64,000 bases of DNA, taken from positions 3,224,001-3,288,000 of the forward strand of contig NZ_CP023563.1 of assembly GCF_002407185.1 (NCBI RefSeq). The letters are read 5' to 3'. The notes below the pieces were generated by a model. The model was not told where the DNA came from, made no database searches, and saw nothing but the letters and a program-made list of their open reading frames with translations. Below are positions 27,332 to 35,735 of this stretch, piece by piece. The number at the start of each line of letters is the position of its first letter. The stretch's first letter is position 1. The DNA comes from Brachybacterium vulturis (GTDB lineage Bacteria > Actinomycetota > Actinomycetes > Actinomycetales > Dermabacteraceae). The position numbers and the translations under genes were made by a program.

Positions 27332-28417
27332 ATGGATGAGCGCAGCGACAGCCCGGTCAGGCACGGCGAGTACAAGGTCCGCGACGGCAAGCTGGTGGCG
27401 GTCGACGTGACGATCGCGGACGGGCGGATCGGGACCGCCCATGTCTTCGGGGACTTCTTCCTCGAGCCCGACGACGCCCTCGAGGATCTGAACGCAGCAC
27501 TCGTCGGCATGCCCACCACGGCGACCTCCGCCGAGCTGGCCGCCGCGATCACGGCACGGCTGGCCGCGCGCCCGGACCCGGTGCAGCTGATCGGCTTCGA
27601 CGAGGAGGCGGTGGCGATCGCGACGCGCCGCGCTCTGGGCCACGCCACCAGCTGGAGCGACCTCACCTTCGATGTCATCGCTCCGGTGGTGCTGCCGCCG
27701 GTGATGCACGTGGCCCTCGACGAGGTGCTGCCGCTGGAGGTCGTCGCCGGGCGCCGCAACCCGCACTTCCGGATCTGGGACTGGGACTCCCCGCTGGTGG
27801 TGATCGGCTCCTACCAGTCGCTGCGCAACGAGATCGACGCCGAGGGCGCGGCGGAGCACGGCATCGGCGTGGTGCGACGCATCACCGGCGGCGGCGCCAT
27901 GTTCATGGAGCAGGGCAACTGCATCACCTACTCGCTGGTGGTCCCCACCTCCCTGGTGGAGGGGCTCAGCTTCGAGCAGTCCTACGCGTACCTCGACGAC
28001 TGGGTGATGGGGGCACTGGCCGAGATCGGGGTCAGGGCCCATTACGTGCCGCTGAACGACATCGCCTCCGAGCAGGGCAAGATCGGCGGCGCCGCGCAGC
28101 GCCGCTTCGCCGGCGGGGTGCTGCTGCACCACGTGACGATGAGCTACGACATCGACGCCGACAAGATGGGCGAGGTGCTGCGGATCGGCAAGGAGAAGCT
28201 CTCCGACAAGGGCACCCGCAGCGCGAACAAGCGCGTGGACCCGATGCGCTCGCAGACGGGTCTGGCGCGCGAGCAGATCATCGACGGCTTCCTGGAGTTC
28301 TTCCGCGCCCGCTATGACACGGTGGGCTCGACCTACACCGAGGACGAGCTCGCCAGGGCCCGGGAGCTGGTGGAGACCAAGTTCGCCACGCAGGAGTGGA
28401 CCGCGCGGGTGCCGTGA
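27332..28417 (+). CDS. lipoate-protein ligase with N-terminal accessory domain
   Basis: Lipoate ligase A-like enzyme, 361 residues, attaching lipoate (or octanoate) to lipoyl domains. Residues about 8-90 resemble the accessory domain normally found at the C-terminus of LplA, so the domain order is reversed. The catalytic BPL/LplA/LipB domain (about 130-350) has the lipoyl-AMP loop RRITGGGAMFMEQGNCITYSL and the lysine-containing NDIASEQGKIGGAAQRRF. The ATG at 27332 is chosen; an in-frame ATG at 27265 would add 22 residues of non-conserved sequence. Divergent from the ArsR gene. Confidence 0.85.
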   Translation: MDERSDSPVRHGEYKVRDGKLVAVDVTIADGRIGTAHVFGDFFLEPDDALEDLNAALVGMPTTATSAELAAAITARLAARPDPVQLIGFDEEAVAIATRRALGHATSWSDLTFDVIAPVVLPPVMHVALDEVLPLEVVAGRRNPHFRIWDWDSPLVVIGSYQSLRNEIDAEGAAEHGIGVVRRITGGGAMFMEQGNCITYSLVVPTSLVEGLSFEQSYAYLDDWVMGALAEIGVRAHYVPLNDIASEQGKIGGAAQRRFAGGVLLHHVTMSYDIDADKMGEVLRIGKEKLSDKGTRSANKRVDPMRSQTGLAREQIIDGFLEFFRARYDTVGSTYTEDELARARELVETKFATQEWTARVP

Positions 28418-28420
28418 GGC

Positions 28421-29191
28421 TCAGCCCGCTCCCGGGGTGAGGCCCCGCGCCGCGTGGGCCCCGCGGTAGATCCCCGTGCGCAGCTCGATCTCCCACGCCC
28501 CGGCCTCGGGCATGCCCAGTGCGCGGGTCGCCGCGATCTCGGCCTCGACGTCGTAGGGCACCCGCACGAACTGGATCCCGAACGGGGCCTCCGCCCCGCC
28601 CTCGGGATCTCCGTCGAGGATCACGTAGGAGGGCGTGGGGTCATCGAGCTGGTTGCCGACGCTGCCGACGTTCACCAGCGTCCCCTCCCGGCCCGAGCGC
28701 AGGAACGGATCGTGGATGTCGCCGTAGACGACGACGTCCGCCCGCTCCTCGCCGCCGGTGAACGGCGTCGGGGTGAACATCATCGCGAACTCCTGGGCGC
28801 TGTGCCCTCGCAGGACCCGCGTGAACTCGTCGGCCGGAGACGCGTGCAGGACCCGCACCCGGCGGCCGGAGAGCTGGAGATCCAGGCTGCCGGGCAGGGC
28901 GAACAGCCACCGCCGGTCCTCCTCGGTCAGCTCCCTGCGCCACCAGGCCTGCCCCTCGCTGCGCAGCTCGCCCTGCCCGGCGACGACCACCTCCCAGTTG
29001 CCGCGCACGGTCGCCTCGCAGTGCTCGCGGGTCAGGGCGGTGCAGGCGCTGCCCCGCGGCCCCTTGCCCACCACATCGCCGAGGTTCAGGATCCGGGTGA
29101 TGCCCCGGGCGGCGATGTCGGCGAGCACCGCCTGGTACGCGGTGAGGTTGCCGTGCACATCGGAGACCACGGCGAGGCGCTGGAGGGACAT
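28421..29191 (-). CDS. metallophosphoesterase (YfcE/PrpE-like)
   Basis: Calcineurin-like phosphoesterase of 256 residues. The metal motifs are in order: D-x-H in SDVHGN (11-13), GDVVGKGPRG, GNWE, VLHASP and the C-terminal YGDIHDPF. It resembles cytosolic YfcE-like phosphodiesterases; substrate unknown. The ATG at 29189-29191 has GGAGG-like sequence in the GTGGGGGC upstream region and gives MSLQRLAVVSDVHG. It converges on the lipoate ligase gene (3 bases between stops). Confidence 0.9.
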   Translation of the reverse strand: MSLQRLAVVSDVHGNLTAYQAVLADIAARGITRILNLGDVVGKGPRGSACTALTREHCEATVRGNWEVVVAGQGELRSEGQAWWRRELTEEDRRWLFALPGSLDLQLSGRRVRVLHASPADEFTRVLRGHSAQEFAMMFTPTPFTGGEERADVVVYGDIHDPFLRSGREGTLVNVGSVGNQLDDPTPSYVILDGDPEGGAEAPFGIQFVRVPYDVEAEIAATRALGMPEAGAWEIELRTGIYRGAHAARGLTPGAG

Positions 29192-29315
29192 GCCCCCACC
29201 GTAGGACCCTCGCGCCGCTCTGATCGAGCCCTGATCAGGGCCCACCACCGCTCCCGTACGCGAGCGCGCTCACACTGTCGCCGCCTGCGTTGCACCGGGG
29301 CGCAGACCTGGAACA

Positions 29316-32009
29316 ATGTCCCTCATGACCGATACCGCGCCGCGCCCCGAGTCCGCCATCCCCGATCGCCCCTCCCTCGAGGGCCTCGAGGAGAAGTGGG
29401 ACAGCGTATGGAGCGAGCAGGACCTCTACGCCTTCGATCCGGAGACCACCCGGGACCAGGTCTTCAGCGTCGACACCCCGCCGCCCACCGCCTCGGGCTC
29501 GCTGCACGTGGGGCACGTGTTCGGCTACTCCCAGGCGGACATGATCGTGCGCTACCAGCGCATGCGCGGCAAGAACGTGTTCTACCCGCTGGGCTGGGAC
29601 GACAACGGCCTGCCCACCGAGCGCCGCGCCCAGAACTACTACGGCGTGCGCTGCGATCCCTCGCTGCCCTACCAGGAGGGCTTCACTCCCCCGCAGGAGG
29701 GCGGCTCGAACAAGTCGTCCAAGGCCGCGAACCAGCTGCCGATCTCCCGCCGCAACTTCATCGAGCTGTGCGAGCAGCTCACCGCGCTGGATGAGAAGTC
29801 CTTCGAGGACGTCTTCCGCGCCCTCGGCCTCTCGGTGGACTGGGCCCACAGCTACCAGACGATCAACGCCGCCTCCCGCGCGACCTCCCAGCGCGCGTTC
29901 CTCGAGAACCTGCGGCAGGGCCAGGCCTACCAGTCCGAGGCCCCCACCATGTGGGACGTCACCTACCGCACCGCGGTGGCGCAGGCCGAGCAGGAGGATC
30001 GCGAGCGCGAGGGCGCCTACCACCGGATCGGCTTCACCCGCACCGAGGCGACCGCGAACGCGGACACCACGGTCTACATCGAGACCACCCGTCCCGAACT
30101 GCTGCCGGCGTGCGTGGCGCTGGTGGCCCACCCGGACGACGTGCGCTACCAGGGCCTGTTCGGCTCCACCGTCACCTCGCCGCTGTTCGGGGTCGAGGTG
30201 CCGGTGATGGCACACCCGCTCGCCCAGCCCGACAAGGGCGCCGGCATCGCGATGATCTGCACCTTCGGCGACTCCAACGACGTCACCTGGTGGCGCGAGC
30301 TCTCGCTGCCCACCCGCTCGGTGGTGGGACGCGACGGCCGCTTCCTTCCCGAGGCGCCCTGGATCACCACCGAGGACGGCCGGGCCGCCTACGCCGAGCT
30401 CGCGGGGCTGACCGTGTTCAGCGCGCAGAAGCGCGTGGTGGAGATGGTCACCGAGTCCGGGGACCTGGTGGGCGAGCCGGAGAGGATCACGCATCCGGTG
30501 AAGTTCTACGAGAACGGCGACAAGCCGCTGGAGTTCGTGACCTCACGCCAGTGGTACCTCACCAACGGCGGCCGAGACCAGTCCGAGGGCGGGCTGCGCG
30601 ATGAGCTGATCGCCCGTGGCCAGGAGCTGACCTGGCACCCCGCTTACATGGAGTCACGCTACCGCAACTGGGTGGAGGGCCTGACCGGTGACTGGCTGAT
30701 CTCCCGCCAGCGCTTCTACGGCGTGCCCTTCCCGCTCTGGTACGCGGTCGACGCCGACGGCGAGACCGACTACGACACCGTGCTCACCCCGCCGCTCGAG
30801 GCGCTGCCGATCGACCCCACCATCGATGTGCCGGAGGGCTTCACCGAGTCCCAGCGCCACCAGCCGGGAGGCTTCGTCGCCGATCCCGACATCCTCGACA
30901 CCTGGGCCACGTCCTCGCTGACCCCGCAGCTGGCGGGCGGCTGGAACGCGGGTGCGGAGTCCGACGGGCTCTTCGAGAAGGTGTACCCGATGGATCTGCG
31001 CCCGCAGGGCCACGACATCATCCGCACCTGGCTGTTCTCCACCATCGTGCGCTCCCACCTGCAGCAGGACTCGCTGCCGTGGAAGCACGCCTCGATCAAC
31101 GGCTGGATCCTGGACCCGGACCGCAAGAAGATGTCCAAGTCCAAGGGCAACGTGGTCACCCCCATCGGGCTGCTGCAGCAGCACGGCTCCGACGGGGTGC
31201 GCTACTGGGCGGGCCGTGCCCGTCAGGGCGTGGACACCGCCTTCGACGAGGGGCAGATGAAGATCGGCCGCCGTCTGGCGATCAAGATCCTCAACGCCTC
31301 GAAGTTCGCGCTCGGCTTCGGGGCGGCGCCGGCCGATCCCGCGGGACGGCTCGCCGCGGACCCGGCGGTGGTCACCGATCCGCTGGACCGCGCGCTGTTG
31401 GCCCAGCTCGCCGAGGTGGTCGAGCAGGCCACCGCCGCCTTCGAGGACATGGACTACGCCCGCAGTCTGGAAGCGGTCGAGCCGTTCTTCTGGGCGTTCT
31501 GCGATGACTTCATCGAGCTGGTCAAGGAGCGCGCGCACGGCAACTCCCCCGCCGGCGAGGCCGGGGCCGCCTCGGCCCGCGCCGCGCTCGCGATCGCGCT
31601 CGAGGTGCTGCTGCGCCTGTTCGCCCCCGTGGTGGTGTTCGCGACTGAGGAGGTCTGGTCGTGGTGGCGCGGTGGCAGCGTGCACACGCAGGCCTGGCCG
31701 GTGGCGGCGCCGCTGCGTGAGGCCGCCGCCGGTCAGGACCCGGCGCTCGTGGACACGGTGGCCCAGGCCGCGATCACGTTGCGGCGCCTCAAGTCCGACG
31801 CCAAGGTCTCCCAGAAGACCCCGCTCCTGGCAGTGACGATCGAGGCCCCGCAGCAGGCGCTCGCCCATCTCGAGGCCGCCGCCGCGGATCTCACGGCGCT
31901 GGGCCGGGTCGAGCAGCTCGAGCTGGTCGTCGGCGAGGGCGAGGAGATCCTCACCCGCGACGTCGAGCTCGGCGAGCCGCCGGTCAAGCAGCCCCGCAGC
32001 CAGGGCTGA
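29316..32009 (+). CDS. valS: valyl-tRNA synthetase
   Basis: Class I synthetase charging tRNA-Val, 897 residues. HIGH motif as HVGH (64-67, SGSLHVGHVFG), an editing domain with the TTRPELLPACVALVAHPDD segment, and KMSKS in KKMSKSKGNVVTP (about residue 605), then the anticodon-binding helices and a short C-terminal coiled-coil. It belongs to the type with GWDDNGLPTERRAQNYYGV after the first motif. An internal ATG at 29325 is an alternative start. Unlike ileS no T-box is visible upstream. Confidence 0.97.
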   Translation: MSLMTDTAPRPESAIPDRPSLEGLEEKWDSVWSEQDLYAFDPETTRDQVFSVDTPPPTASGSLHVGHVFGYSQADMIVRYQRMRGKNVFYPLGWDDNGLPTERRAQNYYGVRCDPSLPYQEGFTPPQEGGSNKSSKAANQLPISRRNFIELCEQLTALDEKSFEDVFRALGLSVDWAHSYQTINAASRATSQRAFLENLRQGQAYQSEAPTMWDVTYRTAVAQAEQEDREREGAYHRIGFTRTEATANADTTVYIETTRPELLPACVALVAHPDDVRYQGLFGSTVTSPLFGVEVPVMAHPLAQPDKGAGIAMICTFGDSNDVTWWRELSLPTRSVVGRDGRFLPEAPWITTEDGRAAYAELAGLTVFSAQKRVVEMVTESGDLVGEPERITHPVKFYENGDKPLEFVTSRQWYLTNGGRDQSEGGLRDELIARGQELTWHPAYMESRYRNWVEGLTGDWLISRQRFYGVPFPLWYAVDADGETDYDTVLTPPLEALPIDPTIDVPEGFTESQRHQPGGFVADPDILDTWATSSLTPQLAGGWNAGAESDGLFEKVYPMDLRPQGHDIIRTWLFSTIVRSHLQQDSLPWKHASINGWILDPDRKKMSKSKGNVVTPIGLLQQHGSDGVRYWAGRARQGVDTAFDEGQMKIGRRLAIKILNASKFALGFGAAPADPAGRLAADPAVVTDPLDRALLAQLAEVVEQATAAFEDMDYARSLEAVEPFFWAFCDDFIELVKERAHGNSPAGEAGAASARAALAIALEVLLRLFAPVVVFATEEVWSWWRGGSVHTQAWPVAAPLREAAAGQDPALVDTVAQAAITLRRLKSDAKVSQKTPLLAVTIEAPQQALAHLEAAAADLTALGRVEQLELVVGEGEEILTRDVELGEPPVKQPRSQG

Positions 32010-32111
32010 GCTCGCGCCGCGCCGCCGCGCCTCTGGACGACCGCGGCGCGGCCCGGTCCATGATGTGCGGCGCCCGCGGCGTCGTGCCCGCCCCGCTCCT
32101 GCTCTGTCAGA

Positions 32112-33344
32112 TCACCAGGGAGTCAAGGTGTCGTACGCATCGCCCACCGTGCTCGCGGCGCTGTCGAAGGCACCCGCGGCGTCGGAGATCGCATCGTCCA
32201 CGTTGCAGTCGCCCGGAGTGAAGGTGTCGACGATGTTGTTCGGGCTGATCGAGATCGCGATGTCTCCCTGGAGGCCCAGTCCGGCTGCGATGTCGCCCCC
32301 GAGGCTGAGTCCGACCGCGTCGGTCGAGACGACCGCTCCCGCGCCGCCGCCGATCGATGCCCCGGCCTCCGCTCCGAAGGATCCGGACGTCGTCATCCAG
32401 CCGCCGGGCGAGACGGAGGCGAACTCGGCATCCGCCTTCGCCCCGGCGAATGCCCCCGCATCCATGCCGATGCTCCATCCGCTGAGGTTGCCCTCGTCGC
32501 TGCGGGTCGCATGGGAGAACACATTCGCGTGCGCTTCGGCACCGGCATACCCGTCCACGCCGATCGTGTTGCTGGACCCGAGCGGACCGGTGGCGGTGGC
32601 GCTCATGTCGCCGTACACCCCGGCCCCGGCGCCGGCACCGGCGCTGAAGCCGTCACCGTAGGTCACGCCGGCTTCCCCGTAGGCCTCCGCTCCGACCCTT
32701 CCGTCGGCCGCGATCGAGGAGCCGAAGGGCAGGTTCAGCTGTTCATCGATCCCGACCTCGGCACCTGCCCGGGCACCGGCGGTATGGGTGGTGTTCCCGA
32801 ACTCGTCGACCGTGGTGTTCGTCCCGGAGCTCGCCCGGGTGTTTGCGTAGACGTCGAGATACCCGAGATCCTCGTCGATCTCCCGGCCGTCCCCGTGCGA
32901 GCCGCCGGCAGCGTGCTCGCCGACGGGCCGCTCGTCCCCGGCCGCGCTGCCCGTGCCGTAGCCCTCGTCCCCGTAGAAGAGCGGCGATCCTCCCGGTCCG
33001 GAGCCACCGGGACGCGACCACGGGAACGGGAAGGGCATCGGGGTGCCGAAGGGCGGGTAGGCCGTCCCACCGCCGTCGCCCTCGGAGGTGATGTCCTGCT
33101 GCGCGGCATGCTCGCTCAGCTCGTCGGAGCGGCTCTGGAGCGCCTCGGCCCGCTCCGTGAGTCGTGCCCTCACCTCGGAAGCCCAGCGTTCCCGGAAGGC
33201 CTCGGCATCGGGTCCCGTCCACTGGACGGACTCGATGAGCGCGGAGACGGCGCCGACGAGGTCGTGCAGCGTTCCGGATCTCCGCCGGCAGGCTGCCGCC
33301 TGCCCCCGCAGCTGCTCGGTGTCCGCTCCGAAGAACCCGGTCAT
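32112..33344 (-). CDS. WXG-domain protein with Gly/Ala-rich C-terminus
   Basis: Second WXG-type secreted protein, 410 residues. The N-terminal helical domain (FFGADTEQLRGQ, then WTGPDAEAFRERW at 42-54, and an AAQQDITSEGDG end) parallels the hydrolase at 14662 almost position by position. The rest is a proline-rich linker and a low-complexity Gly/Ala/Ser/Asp region of repeating beta-like segments (GAEAYGEAGV, GVDGYAGAEAHA, GAKADAEFA) with no catalytic motif. I cannot assign a function; a surface or toxin-like passenger is possible. The ATG at 33342-33344 gives MTGFFGAD. Confidence 0.8.
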   Translation of the reverse strand: MTGFFGADTEQLRGQAAACRRRSGTLHDLVGAVSALIESVQWTGPDAEAFRERWASEVRARLTERAEALQSRSDELSEHAAQQDITSEGDGGGTAYPPFGTPMPFPFPWSRPGGSGPGGSPLFYGDEGYGTGSAAGDERPVGEHAAGGSHGDGREIDEDLGYLDVYANTRASSGTNTTVDEFGNTTHTAGARAGAEVGIDEQLNLPFGSSIAADGRVGAEAYGEAGVTYGDGFSAGAGAGAGVYGDMSATATGPLGSSNTIGVDGYAGAEAHANVFSHATRSDEGNLSGWSIGMDAGAFAGAKADAEFASVSPGGWMTTSGSFGAEAGASIGGGAGAVVSTDAVGLSLGGDIAAGLGLQGDIAISISPNNIVDTFTPGDCNVDDAISDAAGAFDSAASTVGDAYDTLTPW

Positions 33345-33393
33345 CCCGTCACCATCCCTGTTCTGCCCGTCCACTGTCCCCGATGTGGCGTCG

Positions 33394-33439
33394 AGCCTAA
33401 GGTGGCCTGCGCGTGCTGGCGATGGGGAGCACTCCCCAT
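33394..33439 (-). promoter_or_regulatory. palindrome-controlled promoter of the second WXG gene
   Basis: A perfect 18-bp palindrome ATGGGGAGCACTCCCCAT (33422-33439), then on the minus strand 22 bases and a -10-like TAGGCT (33399-33394), predicting a start near 33386 and a 42-base leader. The palindrome shares 14 of 18 positions with the one at 13785, and the sequence after it (CGCC, then GGCC before the -10) is also similar. It lies 21 bases before the divergent gene at 33461 and may affect both. Confidence 0.62.
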
Positions 33440-33460
33440 GCCTCCTCTAGAGTGGATCTC

Positions 33461-33937
33461 ATGGAGTCCACGTTCCGCTCGTCCGCCTCGCGCATCAACG
33501 TGGTCGTGGGGCCGATGGTGATGCTCGTGGGGATCTTCGCGGCGATCGCGGCCGTGGTCCTGTCCCTCGTGATGGGGACCGCCGGATTCCTGGCACTGCT
33601 GATCCCGGCCGCGCTCGCGCTCGGCGGCGGGGCGTTCGTGCTGTGGGGCGCCCGACGCTCCCGCCTGCGCATCGATGCGGACGGCTTCGTGTGGGCCGGG
33701 TTCGTCGGGGCGCAGCGATCGGTGCGCTGGCAGGTGCTGGAGCGGCTGCTGCCGCCGGCTCCGGGCGACCGGCGTCTGGTGGCGACCGCGCTCCTGCGCG
33801 ACGGCTCCCAGGTCCCGGTGCGTGCGCTGTGGGAGCCGGCCACCGTCCCCTCGGCCGTCAGCGGCGGCCCGGATCACTCCGCAGTGCAGCACGCCCTGCT
33901 CTCGGCCCACCGGCAGTGGCTCGCCGGGAACCGGTGA
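33461..33937 (+). CDS. membrane protein with PH-like C-terminal domain
   Basis: Protein of 158 residues with two hydrophobic helices (about 14-40 and 44-65) followed by a beta-rich cytoplasmic domain (RLRIDADGFVWAGFVGAQRSVRWQVLERLLPP) of the kind seen in bacterial PH-like membrane proteins. The ATG at 33461 gives MESTFRSSAS. No enzyme motif is present. It is divergent from the WXG gene and shares its palindrome, and converges on selB with 10 bases between stops. Confidence 0.76.
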   Translation: MESTFRSSASRINVVVGPMVMLVGIFAAIAAVVLSLVMGTAGFLALLIPAALALGGGAFVLWGARRSRLRIDADGFVWAGFVGAQRSVRWQVLERLLPPAPGDRRLVATALLRDGSQVPVRALWEPATVPSAVSGGPDHSAVQHALLSAHRQWLAGNR

Positions 33938-33947
33938 GCGCACCCCC

Positions 33948-35735
33948 TCACCGCACCACCTGACGGTGGCTGGCATCGATCCGACGGGTCCAGCCGCGGG
34001 CGTCGAGGTGCTCGAGCAGCGGGATCACGACCCGGCGACTGGTGCCGAGCGCCTGCCGTGCCTGTGAGGCGGTGAAGGGCTGCTCGAGCCGGGCCAGCTC
34101 CCGCATGGCGAGCGCGGGGGCGGCGGGCAGCAGGATCACCTCGCCCCGCAGGCGCAGCAGGCGGTCCAGCCGAGCTGCGGCGGCGAGCTGTTCCGGGCCG
34201 AGGCCCAGCGCGGTCAGGTCGTCCGCCTCGGGAGCCGCGAAGGGATCGCCGCGCAGCCGGTGCTCGAGGGACGCGATCGCGGTCTCGACCGTGCCGAGGC
34301 CCGGGGGGCGCCGGGGGTCCAGGATCCGTCCGTCCTGCTCGACGAGGCCGGCACGATCGATCAGCTCGGGCAGCAGCTCCGGCTGGGCGCCGAGCACGTC
34401 GAGGGCCGCTTTGCGGGGCAGTCCCGCAGAGAGGGGCTGCTGTGCGTGCTCGGCGGTGACGGCCGTCCGCAGCTGCGCGGACCAGGCGGCGTGCGCGGCC
34501 TCGGCGACCAGCAGCGTCCCGCACCGGAGCACACCGGCAGGCAGCACCTCGGGCACGGAGATCCCCTGTCGGGCCAGCTGGACGGCGGGCACCGCACCGC
34601 GCCGCGCCACCTCGGCGGCGAGGTCGCCGGTCTCGCCGCTCGCAGCGAGCACGACGGCCCGTCGGGCGGCGTCGCCGCGTCGGGTGAGCGCGGGAGGGTC
34701 GACGTCGAGCACGAGGGCACCGGTGTGGACGACCCGGTCACCGCTGCCGCGCAGCACCATCCGGTCGCCGACACGCACGGGCAGCGGGCGCTCGAGGGCG
34801 AGTCGGGCGTGATCGGGTCCGAGCGGCCGGATCCGGGCGGGCACCGCCGCGGTCCCGGCATGGACGACGAGCTGCGAGGGCGCCTCGGTGAACGCTCCCC
34901 GCGAGGTCGCCCGCACGTCCAGGAGGTCCGACACCACCCAGGCACCGACGGTGAGCAGCGCGTCGCCGCGCACCACCGCGTCCGCGTCCAGGCCGCGGAG
35001 ATTCACGGCGGCACGGCTGACGGGACCGAGCTGCTCCACCGTCTCCCCACGAGACTGCAGGCCGCGCACCTGGACCCGTCGCCGCGGACCGTCGCCCGTC
35101 CACTCGAGCGTCTCCCCCACCCGGAGGGTGCCGCCGCTGAGGGTGCCGGTGACGATGGTCCCCGCCCCGGAGATGGTGAAGCAGCGGTCCACCCACAGGC
35201 GCACCCGGTCGTCCGGGACGGGTGCCCGGGCGGCGGTGACCACGGTGTCCAGCACCGTGCGCAGCTCCTCCATCCCCTGCCCGGTGAGCGCGGAGACGGC
35301 CACGGCGGGAGCTGCGGCCAGGCCGGTCCCGGCGAGCTCGGCGCGGGCCTGCGCCAGCACGTCCCCGACCCGGTCGGGGGCGAGATCCGAGCGGGTGACG
35401 ACGAGCAGGCCCTGGTCGATGCCCAGCGCTGCGATCGCCTCGCGATGGTCGGCGGACTGCGCCTGCCAGCCCTCGTCGGCCGCCACGACGAAGCACACGA
35501 TCGGTGCGGGGCCGAGCCCGGCGAGCATGTTGCCGAGGAAGCGCTCGTGCCCGGGGACGTCGACGAATGACACCTCATCGCCCGAGGGCAGGCTGGTCCA
35601 GGCGAAGCCGAGGTCGATGGTCAGCCCGCGCCGCTTCTCCTCGGCCCAGCGGTCCGGATCACTGCCGGTCAGGGCACGGATCAGGGTGGACTTGCCGTGG
35701 TCGACATGACCGGCCGTGGCGATCACCTGCCTCAT
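33948..35735 (-). CDS. selB: selenocysteine-specific elongation factor SelB
   Basis: EF-Tu-like GTPase that delivers Sec-tRNA to UGA codons by binding the SECIS hairpin. G1 AGHVDHGKST (8-17), switch region GLTIDLGFAW, G3 DVPGHERF (about 59-66), G4 VTRSDLA; domains II-III follow, and the C-terminal region (about 380-595) contains the winged helices that read SECIS RNA. Length 595 residues. The ATG at 35733-35735 overlaps the selA stop (ATGA). Together with selA, tRNA-Sec, selD and the UGA-containing formate dehydrogenase it completes the pathway in this window. Confidence 0.97.
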   Translation of the reverse strand: MRQVIATAGHVDHGKSTLIRALTGSDPDRWAEEKRRGLTIDLGFAWTSLPSGDEVSFVDVPGHERFLGNMLAGLGPAPIVCFVVAADEGWQAQSADHREAIAALGIDQGLLVVTRSDLAPDRVGDVLAQARAELAGTGLAAAPAVAVSALTGQGMEELRTVLDTVVTAARAPVPDDRVRLWVDRCFTISGAGTIVTGTLSGGTLRVGETLEWTGDGPRRRVQVRGLQSRGETVEQLGPVSRAAVNLRGLDADAVVRGDALLTVGAWVVSDLLDVRATSRGAFTEAPSQLVVHAGTAAVPARIRPLGPDHARLALERPLPVRVGDRMVLRGSGDRVVHTGALVLDVDPPALTRRGDAARRAVVLAASGETGDLAAEVARRGAVPAVQLARQGISVPEVLPAGVLRCGTLLVAEAAHAAWSAQLRTAVTAEHAQQPLSAGLPRKAALDVLGAQPELLPELIDRAGLVEQDGRILDPRRPPGLGTVETAIASLEHRLRGDPFAAPEADDLTALGLGPEQLAAAARLDRLLRLRGEVILLPAAPALAMRELARLEQPFTASQARQALGTSRRVVIPLLEHLDARGWTRRIDASHRQVVR

